Part shown: positions 15,701-24,272 of the stretch, one piece after another
Layout of the letters: the number at the start of each line of letters is the position of its first letter
How positions within the stretch are numbered: position 1 is the stretch's first letter
DNA from: an uncultured Elusimicrobiales bacterium
Lineage (GTDB): Bacteria; Elusimicrobiota; Elusimicrobia; Elusimicrobiales; Elusimicrobiaceae
Direction: 5' to 3'
Length of the DNA stretch: 29,251 nt
Assembly (NCBI GenBank): GCA_910576915.1
Contig: CAJTJT010000015.1
Location: 1 to 29,251, forward strand
The notes under the pieces: model-generated
Databases searched by the model: none
What the model was told of the DNA's origin: nothing
What the model saw: the letters and a program-made list of their open reading frames with translations, nothing else
Position numbers and translations under genes: made by a program

Positions 15701-18124
15701 ACGAACGATTCCGCCAACGCGCTGGACCAGTCTTTAAACTTAAAATTCAACACCACCAACCAGCCCGAAGTGGACGATTCCCAGCCGGACGCCGCTCCCG
15801 CGGGCGAATTGTACGCCAACCGCAACTTTAGAAGTATGGATTTTTCCCAGCACCGCGAACTCCGCTTCCTGCTGCACAGCACCGCGGCCAACGCGGGGAC
15901 GGAATTTTTCTTAAAAGTGGGTACGGATACGAATTTTGACAAAGTAATCGTACCTGCGGATTTCGACGGCTGGCGGCTGATTTCCCTGCAAATGGTGGAT
16001 TCGGACGGGGACGGCATTGCCGATACGCTCGAGAACAAGTCCGACGAATCGTATAACGTGCGCGTGGTCAGCCGCCGCGCGCCGGCGGGCATTTTAAATT
16101 TCCGCGAGGTCAGCTTGATTTTAGCCGGCGTGCAAAAGCCGGTGGGCGGCACCGGCAGCGAGGGCGAAGTGTGGCTGAACGTGATTCACCTGGCCGAAGC
16201 GATTACGCTGGAAGGCGAAGCGTACAAAGGCGACGTGGTGGTGAAACTGGACGGCTGGGGCAGCGCGGGCGCGAAATATAAGTACCAGGACAGCAATTTC
16301 GAAACGCCCCTTACCGTAGCCAAAAACCAGGAAGTGACGGAAGAAGAATACTTTTTGAAAGTGGACCGCATTAAAGAGTTTCCCATGCAGGCCAATTTAA
16401 CGCGCAGTACCGTCGTTACCCCGCTGGTGACGGACAGCACGGATTACAACACCGTCAGCCTGCTTGATAAAGGCAAAGTGCAGCGGCAAACCGCCGTGGT
16501 GCGCGGGGATTTTATTAAAGAAAATCTGCCCAAAATCGGCCTGGAATACACCCTGGACCAGGTGGATTACGACGTTATGAAACGCAAGGACGACGCCCGC
16601 ACCTACGGCGCCACTTTAACGCATACCGCCGGTTCGTTTAAAAACATTTCCGCCGGATACCATATTACCGATTCGTCCATCGATTACGACCGCACGCGGC
16701 ACCTGGAGTCCGAAAACTATTACAATACGGACGAAAACACCCAAAAAATGAACGTTAAATTAACGTATCAGCCGAATAGCAATTTCAGCTTTACGCCAAA
16801 TTACAGTTTAAGCAAAAGTAAAGAAGACCGCACCCACTATCAAACCGCGTCTGCGGATTCGCTGCATTATCCCAAGGCCATGTCCCAAAACACGGGTTTT
16901 AACAGTACGTGGAAAATAAATAAATGGCTGGCTCCTTCCGTCAGCTATAACATCAGTACGGTGGAAAATAATAACCTCACCGCCAAAACGATTACGGCTT
17001 CCGGCGAGCGCGTAACCGTGGGCGTGGGCGACGTAAAGACCGTTAACCGCAACGCCGACGGTGGCGTAACGCTGACGCTGAACGGTAACGAACTGTTCCC
17101 CAAAAGCAAACTGCTTAATACGCTGGTGGTGTCCTCCAGCTACCGCATCCAGGACGCGGACTCCTGGGCGGACGTGGACAGCGGTTTTGATTCCCGCAAA
17201 GAACTGTGGGTCCGCCGTTCTTTAAAAGATGTGGGCGATTACGGCTACCGCAAAAGTTTAATTTTGCGCGATACTTTTTCTACCACCCAGCGCTGGAACC
17301 CGCTTTCGCGCTACGCGCTAAACGGCGCGGCGGCTCCGCTTAAAACAATTTCGGTTATCAACAACTTTTCCAAAACGCTCCAAACCAACGAGCAAACCGG
17401 CACCGAGTACGATTCCACCAGCATGACGCTGCCGGATTTAACGTTCTCCATTTCCGATTTGGAAAAATTCTTTTACGGCGAACGGTGGGTCAGCGCGTCC
17501 AACCTAAAACTGCGCTACTCCCAGGTGGAGCAGACGAACAAAGGCTCGGACGAGCAATACTCCACCCAATACGGCGGCGACCTGCGCTTTATGCTTTTCA
17601 ACTATTTCGACACCGTCCTCAACTATACCCGCAAAGAGTCCGACAAGACCGATCTCCGCGCCCATACCAGCCTGGAATCCGTGCGCGACGACGATTTCTC
17701 CGCGCAGACCTCCTTCTATATCGGCTCCATGCGCGTGACGCCCAAAATTACCCACAATTCGCATGAGCGGCGGCTGGTGAACGGGAAAATCAGCGAAAGC
17801 TCCACCGAAATGGTGCCGAGCCTCAACCTGCGGTGGGACTTTAACCTCCCGCACGGCATTAAACTGCCGTTTATCAACAAAGTGTACAACACGGCCAACC
17901 GCGTGATTTGGAACACCAATTTAAGCTATAAAGACAAACGCTCCCCGGTGGAAGTGAAAGAAAACTATAAGATGTACGATATCAGTTCTTCGCTGGATTA
18001 CGAGTTTTCCCAAAACTTGCGTTTTACGGTTTCGGGCGGGCTGACGATTTTGGACCACGCCTACGTCGCCACCGAAGATTACACCGCCTATAATCTGGCG
18101 GCTAACATTACCGTCCAATTCTAG
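12773..18124 (+). CDS. giant outer-membrane protein, SprA-like (type IX secretion translocon family)
   Basis: The 1783-residue protein has a signal peptide (1-24, AGA|ET). Residues about 90-270 resemble the SprA N-terminal module: a strand-rich region, then FGDLDLSLPQTEF, KQLFGAKMHLQ and SQTKGSSKQKQFVG. Two related stretches, YTVDYSRGIITF near 337 and YYIDYTSGFITFY near 522, are internal repeats. EF-hand-like loops occur near 827-843 (DTQDLNGNGKYDAED) and 1075 (DSDGDGIADTLE). From about 1200 to the end alternating strands form a large barrel, ending in NITVQF with a terminal Phe. SprA of Bacteroidota is longer (about 2400) and is the T9SS outer-membrane channel; no other T9SS gene is in the window. 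No ribosome-binding site at ideal distance (GAGG, 14 bases off). comF follows after eight bases. Homology is judged by eye. Confidence 0.62.
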   Translation: MKILRLPVALLLVLQFVFAPPAGAETLPYSLVDKEQYSIFQEEQAAKREEELALEDPPDDADLLRYTNEFWRQAVTAVEGAYRLDKEPEPIPDLTLLNPTLSLPLYGTSIALTGRYVLGFKLAAKRYKEDPNNDIEDRNESSMEMNQELQLKMQGKIMDRIFVDIDYDDQREEEKTISVAYRGKPGELVQLAEFGDLDLSLPQTEFIAYQKQLFGAKMHLQHKNANLYLIGSQTKGSSKQKQFVGSSVSEIVTLADTGYIRRTYYDLTFGGNIHPSDSVDAYDAWRAAVGNISPGSEEIYLDSNTTSSDYVPITKDATDYLGTDRYSTQWQLLTRGVDYTVDYSRGIITFKRSISAESVIAVDYRNSRGEWLSSTGATPNTIKLIKTENDKAWGSNADESASKLEIKTFYNIGAQKITQDNGKGNFILRLMDANGQEVGPSASPRQVYPATIEVDFNTGIFELQSRMTDDLGLYNVTPVSSRNRTFQIQYESTVKTYFIESDIVVQSESVKLNGRELVRNNDYYIDYTSGFITFYKGDEITENSVIDITYDTTTGSSSNNSVLGGRLDYKLFDKIVMGATVLQESSDKPSTVPQVGSYAKELLVYGADVNGKDIKLAEPLSVDFSAEVAKSKKNQNLFGYAMVDSMNETNEQVSGSRIFRDWIIASNPNSKPSFLNSIHWDTQDLPSLEINPNSIANYNDKQQVLILNYDFSQGVNFDGRDEVSIVYPLSESGIDLSDKTSFELTMLGEEGGPQVNFTFGNISEYSDSSLGMDTQCGTGVPKTEDVDCRNSLAPNEDIGWLFTNPDGTEERYNPFVNNVYNPETQPNGRIDTQDLNGNGKYDAEDIPREGNFGFADPLLRDIDGLTSANGYTADNTSWRTYTAPLLIQDKSQWTAVRHLRITLKKGQKMRGQIKIANVSLSGTAWNVQDGVDPDEFAVAGINNVDNSNYEPIFADRSGDGLRVFNYLYGSVENFRETNDSANALDQSLNLKFNTTNQPEVDDSQPDAAPAGELYANRNFRSMDFSQHRELRFLLHSTAANAGTEFFLKVGTDTNFDKVIVPADFDGWRLISLQMVDSDGDGIADTLENKSDESYNVRVVSRRAPAGILNFREVSLILAGVQKPVGGTGSEGEVWLNVIHLAEAITLEGEAYKGDVVVKLDGWGSAGAKYKYQDSNFETPLTVAKNQEVTEEEYFLKVDRIKEFPMQANLTRSTVVTPLVTDSTDYNTVSLLDKGKVQRQTAVVRGDFIKENLPKIGLEYTLDQVDYDVMKRKDDARTYGATLTHTAGSFKNISAGYHITDSSIDYDRTRHLESENYYNTDENTQKMNVKLTYQPNSNFSFTPNYSLSKSKEDRTHYQTASADSLHYPKAMSQNTGFNSTWKINKWLAPSVSYNISTVENNNLTAKTITASGERVTVGVGDVKTVNRNADGGVTLTLNGNELFPKSKLLNTLVVSSSYRIQDADSWADVDSGFDSRKELWVRRSLKDVGDYGYRKSLILRDTFSTTQRWNPLSRYALNGAAAPLKTISVINNFSKTLQTNEQTGTEYDSTSMTLPDLTFSISDLEKFFYGERWVSASNLKLRYSQVEQTNKGSDEQYSTQYGGDLRFMLFNYFDTVLNYTRKESDKTDLRAHTSLESVRDDDFSAQTSFYIGSMRVTPKITHNSHERRLVNGKISESSTEMVPSLNLRWDFNLPHGIKLPFINKVYNTANRVIWNTNLSYKDKRSPVEVKENYKMYDISSSLDYEFSQNLRFTVSGGLTILDHAYVATEDYTAYNLAANITVQF

Positions 18125-18132
18125 GAGGGCTT

Positions 18133-18867
18133 GTGCCCGCTGCCTTACTTAAAAATCTGGCCAAACGTTTTTTGCATTTTTGGTTTCCGCGTACGTGTTT
18201 TTCCTGCGGGTGCGACTTGCCGTGGCACGCCGCCGGTTCGTTGTGCGTGCCGTGCGAAAAAGGGCTTAAACGCCCCGGGCCGCTTGTCTGCCGCCGCTGC
18301 GGCGTGGTGTTAAAATCGGGCGGCGCACATTGTTACAACTGCCGCGGAAGCAAAGCAAAAGTCTATAAATGTTCCGTGATTCGTTCCGCATTTATGTTTA
18401 ACGCGTCTTCGCGCGGGCTGGTGCATGCGCTTAAATACGGCGGGGCCGATTATCTGGCGCGCGAAATGGGGAAGTTAATGGCCGCACGGTTTTGTACGTA
18501 CCCGGAACTGGCAGCGGCGGAAATCGTCATGCCGGTGCCGCTGTTTCCCAAACGGCGCCGTAAACGCGGGTATAACCAAAGCGCGCTTTTGGCGCGTTGG
18601 CTGGCGGCGGGAACGGGGCTTTCGTACGATGACGTTTCTCTTGCGCGCACGCGCGATACCGTCAGCCAAACTACGCTGGGCCGCCGGGGCAGGCTCGCCA
18701 ATATGACGGGCGCGTTTGCGTGTAAAAATCCGGCCGCCGTCAAAGGCAAAGTGATTTTATTAGTGGACGACGTAGCCACCACCGGGGCTACGCTGGAGGG
18801 CTGTGCCGTTGCGCTTAAAGCGGCGGGCGCGAAGAAAGTGTTTGCTTACACCTTCGCGCGGGAATAG
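18133..18867 (+). CDS. comF: ComF-family phosphoribosyltransferase-like protein
   Basis: The 244-residue protein has an N-terminal zinc-ribbon region with Cys pairs C22/C25, C38/C41, C53/C56 and C67/C70, then a type I phosphoribosyltransferase domain with the PRPP loop VILLVDDVATTGAT near 210. ComF is needed for DNA uptake in several naturally competent bacteria. It starts with GTG at 18133, supported by AGGAGG two bases after the start of the preceding stop codon, so it is translated from the same message as the SprA-like gene. Whether it works in competence here is inference; pilin genes lie elsewhere in the window. Confidence 0.87.
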   Translation: MPAALLKNLAKRFLHFWFPRTCFSCGCDLPWHAAGSLCVPCEKGLKRPGPLVCRRCGVVLKSGGAHCYNCRGSKAKVYKCSVIRSAFMFNASSRGLVHALKYGGADYLAREMGKLMAARFCTYPELAAAEIVMPVPLFPKRRRKRGYNQSALLARWLAAGTGLSYDDVSLARTRDTVSQTTLGRRGRLANMTGAFACKNPAAVKGKVILLVDDVATTGATLEGCAVALKAAGAKKVFAYTFARE

Positions 18868-18889
18868 GTTAGATTTTTGAGGCATAAAA

Positions 18890-18919
18890 AATCCGCTCCA
18901 AAACAGGTTGGAACGGATT
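18890..18919 (-). terminator. intrinsic terminator for the radC-UPF0597 transcript
   Basis: On the minus strand AATCCGTTCCAA-CCTGTT-TTGGAGCGGATT is followed by TTTTT. One internal mismatch. It sits between the convergent comF and UPF0597 genes. Confidence 0.85.
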
Positions 18920-18941
18920 AAAAAATAACGCGGTTTACCGC

Positions 18942-20228
18942 TTACTGGTTGCATTTTTCCTGCATGATGTTTACAATCATCGGGTCCACGCGGCGCATGC
19001 CGACGCTGGAAATATTCCCCAGGTTCTGTATGGTTTCTTCCGCCGTGCGGCCCACAAAACCTTCCACTTCGGTAATGCCGTAATCGTGCACGGCCATGTA
19101 TGCGGCGCGGATGGCCGCATCGGTAGAGCTGACCACTTTTAACGCGCATCCGCTTTTGGCTCCGTCGCAAAGCATGCCGCCGATATCGCTTATAATGTTG
19201 TTAATCGCCAGCGTAACGGCTTTGGCGCAGTTGCCGCGCTGTTGGTAGACGATGGCGGCCGTCGCTCCCACTCCCGCCGCAATCGCGCAGCCGCAAATGG
19301 GCGCCAGTTCCCCGGTAAACACTTTCACGTATCCGTTTAACAGGTGCGAAAGGGCGATGCTTTTTAAAATCGTTTTTTCGTCCGCGTCCATTTCTTTGCC
19401 CACTTTCCACGGCACCAAAATGGTGACAACGCCCTGGTTGCCCGATTCCCCGCTCGCCATTACGGGCACGGCCTGGCCGTCCATACGCGCGTCGGCGGCG
19501 CAGGCGGTCAGAATTTTGGTGGAGGAAATTAAATCCATTTGTAACAGTTTTTTGCGGACGAGTTCCTTTATATAAAAACCCACCTTTTGCAGCGCCTGGC
19601 CGAGTTCGGCGGCTTTTAAGTTCATGTCTACGCCTTTTTTGATGTAAGCCAAATCTTCCTCATCCGCGTTGTCAGCCGCGTCCAGCAGGTCCTGCAGGGA
19701 GGCCTGTTTTAACGCTTTTTTAAATTCCGGCGCGCGGCGGGTGGTCTGCCCGGCGGTGTTTTCTTCTTTGATAACGCCGTCCTTAGACAGGTGAATAACG
19801 GACGTATGCCCGCCCGCGATGATACATTTGGCGGTGTGCCCGTTTACGCCCGTCAGTTCCGCTTCAATATAAAAACCGTGCGCTTTGGGGGCCACGCTCA
19901 TGCACAGGGCGTGTTTTTCCACCAGTTTTTTGGCTTCCTGCAAGATGGTTTTGTCGGCGGCGGAGAGAATTTCCATGTTCAGTTCCGGCCGGGCAATCAA
20001 AATGCCCATGGCGCCCGCCAGCAGGTTGCCTTTTTCGCCGTCCGTATTGGGAATGCGTACGCCCATTCCGTTTTTGTAGGTGCCTGCGTCCAGCCTGAAA
20101 ACGGCTTTTTGGACGGGTTCGGCCAATTCTTTGGCGGCGTGCGCCGCGCACAGGGCCACGGACACGGGTTCCGTGCATCCCATGGCGGGATAGACTTGGT
20201 ATTTAAGCACTTCTTTTAGTAAATTCAT
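18942..20228 (-). CDS. UPF0597 family protein (L-cysteine desulfidase/serine dehydratase-like)
   Basis: The 428-residue protein shows the UPF0597 (YhaM/CdsB) pattern: YPAMGCTEPVSVAL at 13-26, ASGESGNQGVV near 260, ICGCAIAAGVGATAA near 315 and GGMLCDGAKSGCALKV near 355. The conserved cysteines (C18, those in ICGC, LCDG and SGCA) fit a [4Fe-4S] cluster as in L-cysteine desulfidase and the related iron-sulfur L-serine dehydratases. It would release sulfide or ammonia and a 2-oxoacid from cysteine or serine. This fits amino-acid fermentation. Its ATG overlaps the radC stop (TAATG). Substrate is not settled by sequence. Confidence 0.85.
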   Translation of the reverse strand: MNLLKEVLKYQVYPAMGCTEPVSVALCAAHAAKELAEPVQKAVFRLDAGTYKNGMGVRIPNTDGEKGNLLAGAMGILIARPELNMEILSAADKTILQEAKKLVEKHALCMSVAPKAHGFYIEAELTGVNGHTAKCIIAGGHTSVIHLSKDGVIKEENTAGQTTRRAPEFKKALKQASLQDLLDAADNADEEDLAYIKKGVDMNLKAAELGQALQKVGFYIKELVRKKLLQMDLISSTKILTACAADARMDGQAVPVMASGESGNQGVVTILVPWKVGKEMDADEKTILKSIALSHLLNGYVKVFTGELAPICGCAIAAGVGATAAIVYQQRGNCAKAVTLAINNIISDIGGMLCDGAKSGCALKVVSSTDAAIRAAYMAVHDYGITEVEGFVGRTAEETIQNLGNISSVGMRRVDPMIVNIMQEKCNQ

Positions 20229-20914
20229 TATATTTTCCCGTTGGCTTTTAAGCTGTAGTGTGACCCTTTGCCTACGATAATATGGTCATGCACCGATATG
20301 CCGAAGAGTTCCGCCGCGCGGATAACTTCCCGCGTGAGCGTAATGTCGTCCTGCGACGGGGACGCATCCCCGGACGGATGATTGTGAACCAGTATAATGG
20401 CCGACGCCTTGGCCAAGAGAGCGCACTCCACAATTTTGCGCGGCGTAACGGCCACCCGGTCAATCAGTCCCGACGCTACGATTTCCGTATTGATAATCGT
20501 GTTCCGCACGGACAGGTAAATAATTTCCAAACATTCTTCTTTCTTGCCGGATAAAGATGCCTGGCAATACTCAATTACGTTTTGGGGCGTGCGGATGGCG
20601 ACGCGTTCTTTCACCTCGTCAAACATGTATTTTTTGAAGATTCCCCGGATTAATTTTAAGAAAATCGCCGTTCCCCGGCCCACGCCTTGCACGCTTTCCA
20701 GTTCTTCGGGTGTTGCGTCCAGCACGGCGGAAAGAGAGCCGAAACGTTTTAACAGTGCCCAGGCAATGGGTTTTGTGTCCCGCCGGGCGACGGAATAAGT
20801 CAGGAGCAGCTCTAAGGCTTCATGGTCCAGAAACGAGTCCAACCCGGACGAAGCGAATTTTTCCCGGATGCGTTCACGGTGGCCGATGTAAGAGGGGTTT
20901 CTTTTGTTTGACAT
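20228..20914 (-). CDS. radC: RadC-family JAB/MPN metalloprotein
   Basis: The 228-residue protein has an N-terminal helix-hairpin-helix-like region (about 20-90, with SVQGVGRGTA) and a C-terminal JAMM domain with H177-N-H179-P and S187-x2-D190 (ILVHNHPSGD...PSQDD), the metal-binding set. RadC is named for repair, but its biochemical role is unresolved. It is the first gene of a two-gene operon with UPF0597, diverging from lpd. Length is normal for the family. No anomaly seen. Confidence 0.93.
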   Translation of the reverse strand: MSNKRNPSYIGHRERIREKFASSGLDSFLDHEALELLLTYSVARRDTKPIAWALLKRFGSLSAVLDATPEELESVQGVGRGTAIFLKLIRGIFKKYMFDEVKERVAIRTPQNVIEYCQASLSGKKEECLEIIYLSVRNTIINTEIVASGLIDRVAVTPRKIVECALLAKASAIILVHNHPSGDASPSQDDITLTREVIRAAELFGISVHDHIIVGKGSHYSLKANGKI

Positions 20915-20995
20915 AGTACAATTCTACTTTTTTATTATACCGTTTTTAATGCTACAATAGGTATAATCAAAACGCCGTAAGGCGAAGGGGGACGC
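20915..20995. promoter_or_regulatory. divergent promoter region, radC / lpd
   Basis: On the plus strand a perfect TATAAT (20962-20967) ends 28 bases before the lpd ATG, with a second candidate TACAAT at 20953-20958. On the minus strand TATAAT (complement of ATTATA at 20934-20939) lies about 20 bases upstream of radC. No convincing -35 boxes. GGGGG precedes the lpd start. Confidence 0.4.
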
Positions 20996-22351
20996 ATGAA
21001 AAATATTGCAGTAATCGGGGGAGGCCCGGCGGGTTATCCGGCGGCGTTAAAAGCCGCGGCGCTGGGGGCCAAAGTTACTTTAATCGAAAAAAACAAACTA
21101 GGCGGCGTGTGCCTTAATTGCGGGTGCATTCCTTCCAAATCGCTTTTGGATGCGGCGCACCGCTTTCAAACCGCGCGCGGCGTAAGTGCGCTGTGCACGG
21201 AAGAAAGCCCCGCCTTTTCCGGCGTGCCGGACTGGCGGAAAATACAAGCGCGTACGCAGGCCGCCACGCGTAAGCTGACGCAGGGGATTGGATTTCTGCT
21301 CAAAAAAGCGGGCGTGGAAGTGGTGCAGGGTACCGCTTCTTTTAAGGACGGGCATACGCTTTTGGTGCAAACCGCCGAAGGGGAACGCGGGCTTTCGTTT
21401 GACGGCGTGATTCTGGCCGCCGGTTCGGAAGCGTTTTTGCCGCCGCCGTTTGATGCTTTGAGAGGCCAAATTTACGACAATTCCACTATTTTCGATATGC
21501 CTTCTCTGCCCAAAAGCATGATTATCGTGGGCGGCGGCGTCATCGGGTGCGAATTTGCCGATTTGTTAAGCGCGCTTGGCGTGGAAGTTTCCGTTGTGGA
21601 AATGCAGCCGCGCATCTTGCCGCTGGAGGACGAAAGCGCGGCGCGCGCGCTTTTTCAGGCCTTGTCCAAACGCGGCGTAAAATTTTATTTGGGCCAAAGT
21701 GCGGCTGCGGCTGAAAAGACGGACGGCGGATTTAAAATTACGCTTTCAGACGGCCAGGTTTTAACGTCCGAAACCGTCCTTGCGGCCATCGGGCGCAGTG
21801 TGGATTTAAGCGCGCTTAAAATGGAAAACATCGGCGTGGAATGGACGCGCAAAGGCGTGAACGTAAATCCGCAAACCTTACAGCTTAAAAACGATATTTA
21901 CGCCGCGGGCGACGTAAATGGCCTCTGCCAGCTGGCCCACGCCGCCACGCGCCAAGGCGAAGTGGCCGCGTCCAATTTGTGCGGTGTTCCCGCGCAGTAC
22001 GATAACAACGCCGTTCCGCGCGCCGTTTACACCACGCCGGAAATCGCTTCGGCCGGGCTTACCAAAGCCGCCGCGGAAGCAAAGGGGATTGTCGTCAAAA
22101 CGCATAAAGCATTTTTGATGGCCAACGGCCGCGCCGTGGCGCAGGACCAAACGGAAGGATTTTTTGAAATTATCAGCGACGCTTCCTCCGGCCTGGTTTT
22201 GGGCGGGACGCTGGTCGGCGCGTGCGCGTCCGAACTGGTGCATGTTTTAAGCGTGGCGCTGGCCGCCAAAATGACGGTTTCCCAGCTTAAAGAAGTGATT
22301 TTTGCGCACCCCACATTTGCCGAATCTATCGGGGAGGCGCTTGCCAGATGA
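20996..22351 (+). CDS. lpd: dihydrolipoyl dehydrogenase (E3)
   Basis: The flavoprotein of 451 residues reoxidises dihydrolipoamide with NAD+ in 2-oxoacid dehydrogenase or glycine cleavage complexes. It has the FAD Rossmann motif IGGGPAGY (7-14), the redox disulfide C39/C44 in GGVCLNCGCIPSK (with an extra C42), the NAD motif VGGGVIGCEF near 178, the second FAD motif YAAGDV near 302 and the C-terminal catalytic HPTFAE. No E1 or E2 gene is adjacent. It overlaps trmJ by four bases (ATGA) and lies upstream of buk and ptb, recalling bkd-type clusters where E3 feeds Ptb/Buk, but the dehydrogenase itself is missing here. Confidence 0.93.
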   Translation: MKNIAVIGGGPAGYPAALKAAALGAKVTLIEKNKLGGVCLNCGCIPSKSLLDAAHRFQTARGVSALCTEESPAFSGVPDWRKIQARTQAATRKLTQGIGFLLKKAGVEVVQGTASFKDGHTLLVQTAEGERGLSFDGVILAAGSEAFLPPPFDALRGQIYDNSTIFDMPSLPKSMIIVGGGVIGCEFADLLSALGVEVSVVEMQPRILPLEDESAARALFQALSKRGVKFYLGQSAAAAEKTDGGFKITLSDGQVLTSETVLAAIGRSVDLSALKMENIGVEWTRKGVNVNPQTLQLKNDIYAAGDVNGLCQLAHAATRQGEVAASNLCGVPAQYDNNAVPRAVYTTPEIASAGLTKAAAEAKGIVVKTHKAFLMANGRAVAQDQTEGFFEIISDASSGLVLGGTLVGACASELVHVLSVALAAKMTVSQLKEVIFAHPTFAESIGEALAR

Positions 22352-23058
22352 CCTCTTTTTGCGTAGTACTCGTCCGCCCGCGCGACCCCAACAACATCGG
22401 GGCCGCGGCGCGGGCGATGGGTAATTTCGGGCTGTCCGACTTGCGCGTGGTGGACCCTTATCCTCCTGTTTGGCGCGAAGCCGTCAGCGCGGTGGGCGTA
22501 AGCGATATTTTGCAAAACGCCCGCAAGTTTGAAACGCTGGACGACGCTCTTGCCGATACGCATTTTTCTTTGGCGGCCACCGCGCTTAAAAACCGCCGCG
22601 CGGAGCAGGAAATCGTTACGCTTCCGCGGTTGAACGAACGCTTGCAAACGGCTCCGGCGGGGCTTACCGCGCTGGTGTTCGGGAACGAAAAAAGCGGCCT
22701 GTCGGGTGAAGACATTGCCCGTTGCGACGCTATTTTAAATATTCCCACTTCCGCCAAACAGCCGTCCATTAATTTGGCGCAGGCGGTGATTTTATCGTGT
22801 TACGAACTTTCCCGCCGGGCGGATTTTGCGCCGCTTCGCACACCGGGCGCGCAAGAAGAACCGCCTACGGACGCGCAGAAAGAGATTTTTATTTCCGCCG
22901 CCGAAACGCTGTGCGAAAAAACGGCCTTGCGCGCGGATTTGACGGTTTCCCAGCGCAAAGCGTTCCTGCGCCATGCGCTCGCGCGTCATCCGCTGGGCAA
23001 AGACCAGTTGTTTTTCCTTAAAAAACTGGCGGAAAAAATTAACGCGCTTTTGCCGTAA
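22348..23058 (+). CDS. trmJ: SPOUT tRNA/rRNA methyltransferase, TrmJ-like
   Basis: The 236-residue protein carries the three SPOUT motifs: NIGAAARAM (motif 1, near 15-23), LVFGNEKSGLSGEDI (motif 2, near 110) and IPTSAKQPSINLAQAVILSCYEL (motif 3, 131-153), which form the trefoil-knot SAM site. TrmJ 2'-O-methylates position 32 of tRNAs; the C-terminal helical part (170-236) fits that subgroup. Translation is coupled to lpd by an ATGA overlap. The precise target could also be another tRNA or rRNA site. Confidence 0.85.
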   Translation: MTSFCVVLVRPRDPNNIGAAARAMGNFGLSDLRVVDPYPPVWREAVSAVGVSDILQNARKFETLDDALADTHFSLAATALKNRRAEQEIVTLPRLNERLQTAPAGLTALVFGNEKSGLSGEDIARCDAILNIPTSAKQPSINLAQAVILSCYELSRRADFAPLRTPGAQEEPPTDAQKEIFISAAETLCEKTALRADLTVSQRKAFLRHALARHPLGKDQLFFLKKLAEKINALLP

Positions 23059-23118
23059 TTTGCCAGTCAAAGGGCTTATATTTTGTTAAAATATAACTAA
23101 TACGCAAAGGGGGCCGTT

Positions 23119-24237
23119 ATGCGCATGGACTATAACATTCTCGTCATCAATCCGGGTTCTACCTCGGATGATATTGGCTACTACCGGGGTGAAAAACCCG
23201 TTTTTGAAGTCACCGTGCGCTATTCTCTTACCGATTTGGAACCCTACGAAGGCAAAAACGTCACCGAGCAGCTGCCGCTGCGCCGCAAACTGATTTTGGA
23301 TTACCTGCTGGACCATAAAGTACCGCTCGAGGAAATCGACGCGGTCATCGGCCGCGGCGGATTTATCCGCTCCGTGGAAGGCGGCGTCTACGCCGTAAAC
23401 GATAAAATGATTCAGGATTTGGAAACCGGCCGCTACGGCGGGATTCACCCCAGCAACCTGGGGGGGATTCTGGCGCGCGAAATCGCGCAGTACGCCGGAT
23501 GCCCCAGTTTTATCGCCAACCCGGTGGTAATTGACGAACTCCAGCCTGTGGCCCGCTATTCGGGCATGCCGGAAAACCCCCGCATTTCCATTTTTCACGC
23601 GCTCAGCCAAAAACGCGTGGCGCGTTTGATTGCCGATAAATTGGGCAAACCGTATGAAGAAGTAAACTGTATCGTCTGCCACGGCGGCGGCGGGATTACC
23701 GTCGGCGCGCACCGCAAAGGCAAGGTGGTGGACGTTAACAACGGCTACGAGGGCGACGGCCCCATGACCCCGCAGCGAAGCGGCTGTACGCCGGGCGCGG
23801 GGCTCGTGCAAATGTGTTTTTCGGGCAAGTATACGCTGCGCGACATGCGTTTAAAAATGCGCGGCAAAGGCGGGCTTGTCGCCTATACGGGCACGTCCGA
23901 CGTAAAAGATTTGGAAGAATTTATCCGCACCGGGGAAAAACGCCCCGGCTCGCTCATCACCTGCACGCAGGAAGAAGCCAAACTGGCCGAAGATGCCATG
24001 ATTTACCAAATCTCCAAGTATATCGGCTCCATGGCTGTGGTGCTGGAGGGACGGGTAGACTTTATCGCGCTGACGGGCGGCCTTATGTACAGTAAATACA
24101 TTCCGCAGGAAATCGGCCGTTACGTGGGCTGGATTGCGCCGATGTACGTATTCCCGGGAAGCGAGGAAAAAGACGCGCTCCGCGTCGCCGCGCGCCGCGC
24201 GCTCATGAACCCGAAAATCGTGCAGGAATACGCGTAA
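23119..24237 (+). CDS. buk: butyrate kinase (acyl kinase)
   Basis: The 372-residue ASKHA-fold kinase makes ATP from butyryl phosphate or branched acyl phosphates. Family motifs include the N-terminal INPGSTS (10-16), CHGGGGITVGAHRKGKVVDV near 190-210, DGPMTPQRSG and, near the C-terminus, ALTGGL. Two departures stand out: the usual STSTK reads STSDD (17-18), losing the conserved Lys, and HLGGG reads HGGGG. The rest is well preserved and codon use matches neighbours. AAAGGGGG precedes the ATG. ptb follows after 35 bases in the reverse of the common ptb-buk order. Activity is likely but the nucleotide/phosphate loop should be checked. Confidence 0.88.
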   Translation: MRMDYNILVINPGSTSDDIGYYRGEKPVFEVTVRYSLTDLEPYEGKNVTEQLPLRRKLILDYLLDHKVPLEEIDAVIGRGGFIRSVEGGVYAVNDKMIQDLETGRYGGIHPSNLGGILAREIAQYAGCPSFIANPVVIDELQPVARYSGMPENPRISIFHALSQKRVARLIADKLGKPYEEVNCIVCHGGGGITVGAHRKGKVVDVNNGYEGDGPMTPQRSGCTPGAGLVQMCFSGKYTLRDMRLKMRGKGGLVAYTGTSDVKDLEEFIRTGEKRPGSLITCTQEEAKLAEDAMIYQISKYIGSMAVVLEGRVDFIALTGGLMYSKYIPQEIGRYVGWIAPMYVFPGSEEKDALRVAARRALMNPKIVQEYA

Positions 24238-24272
24238 GATTTATTTTATCATCAGCAGTAAGGAGAAGAAAA

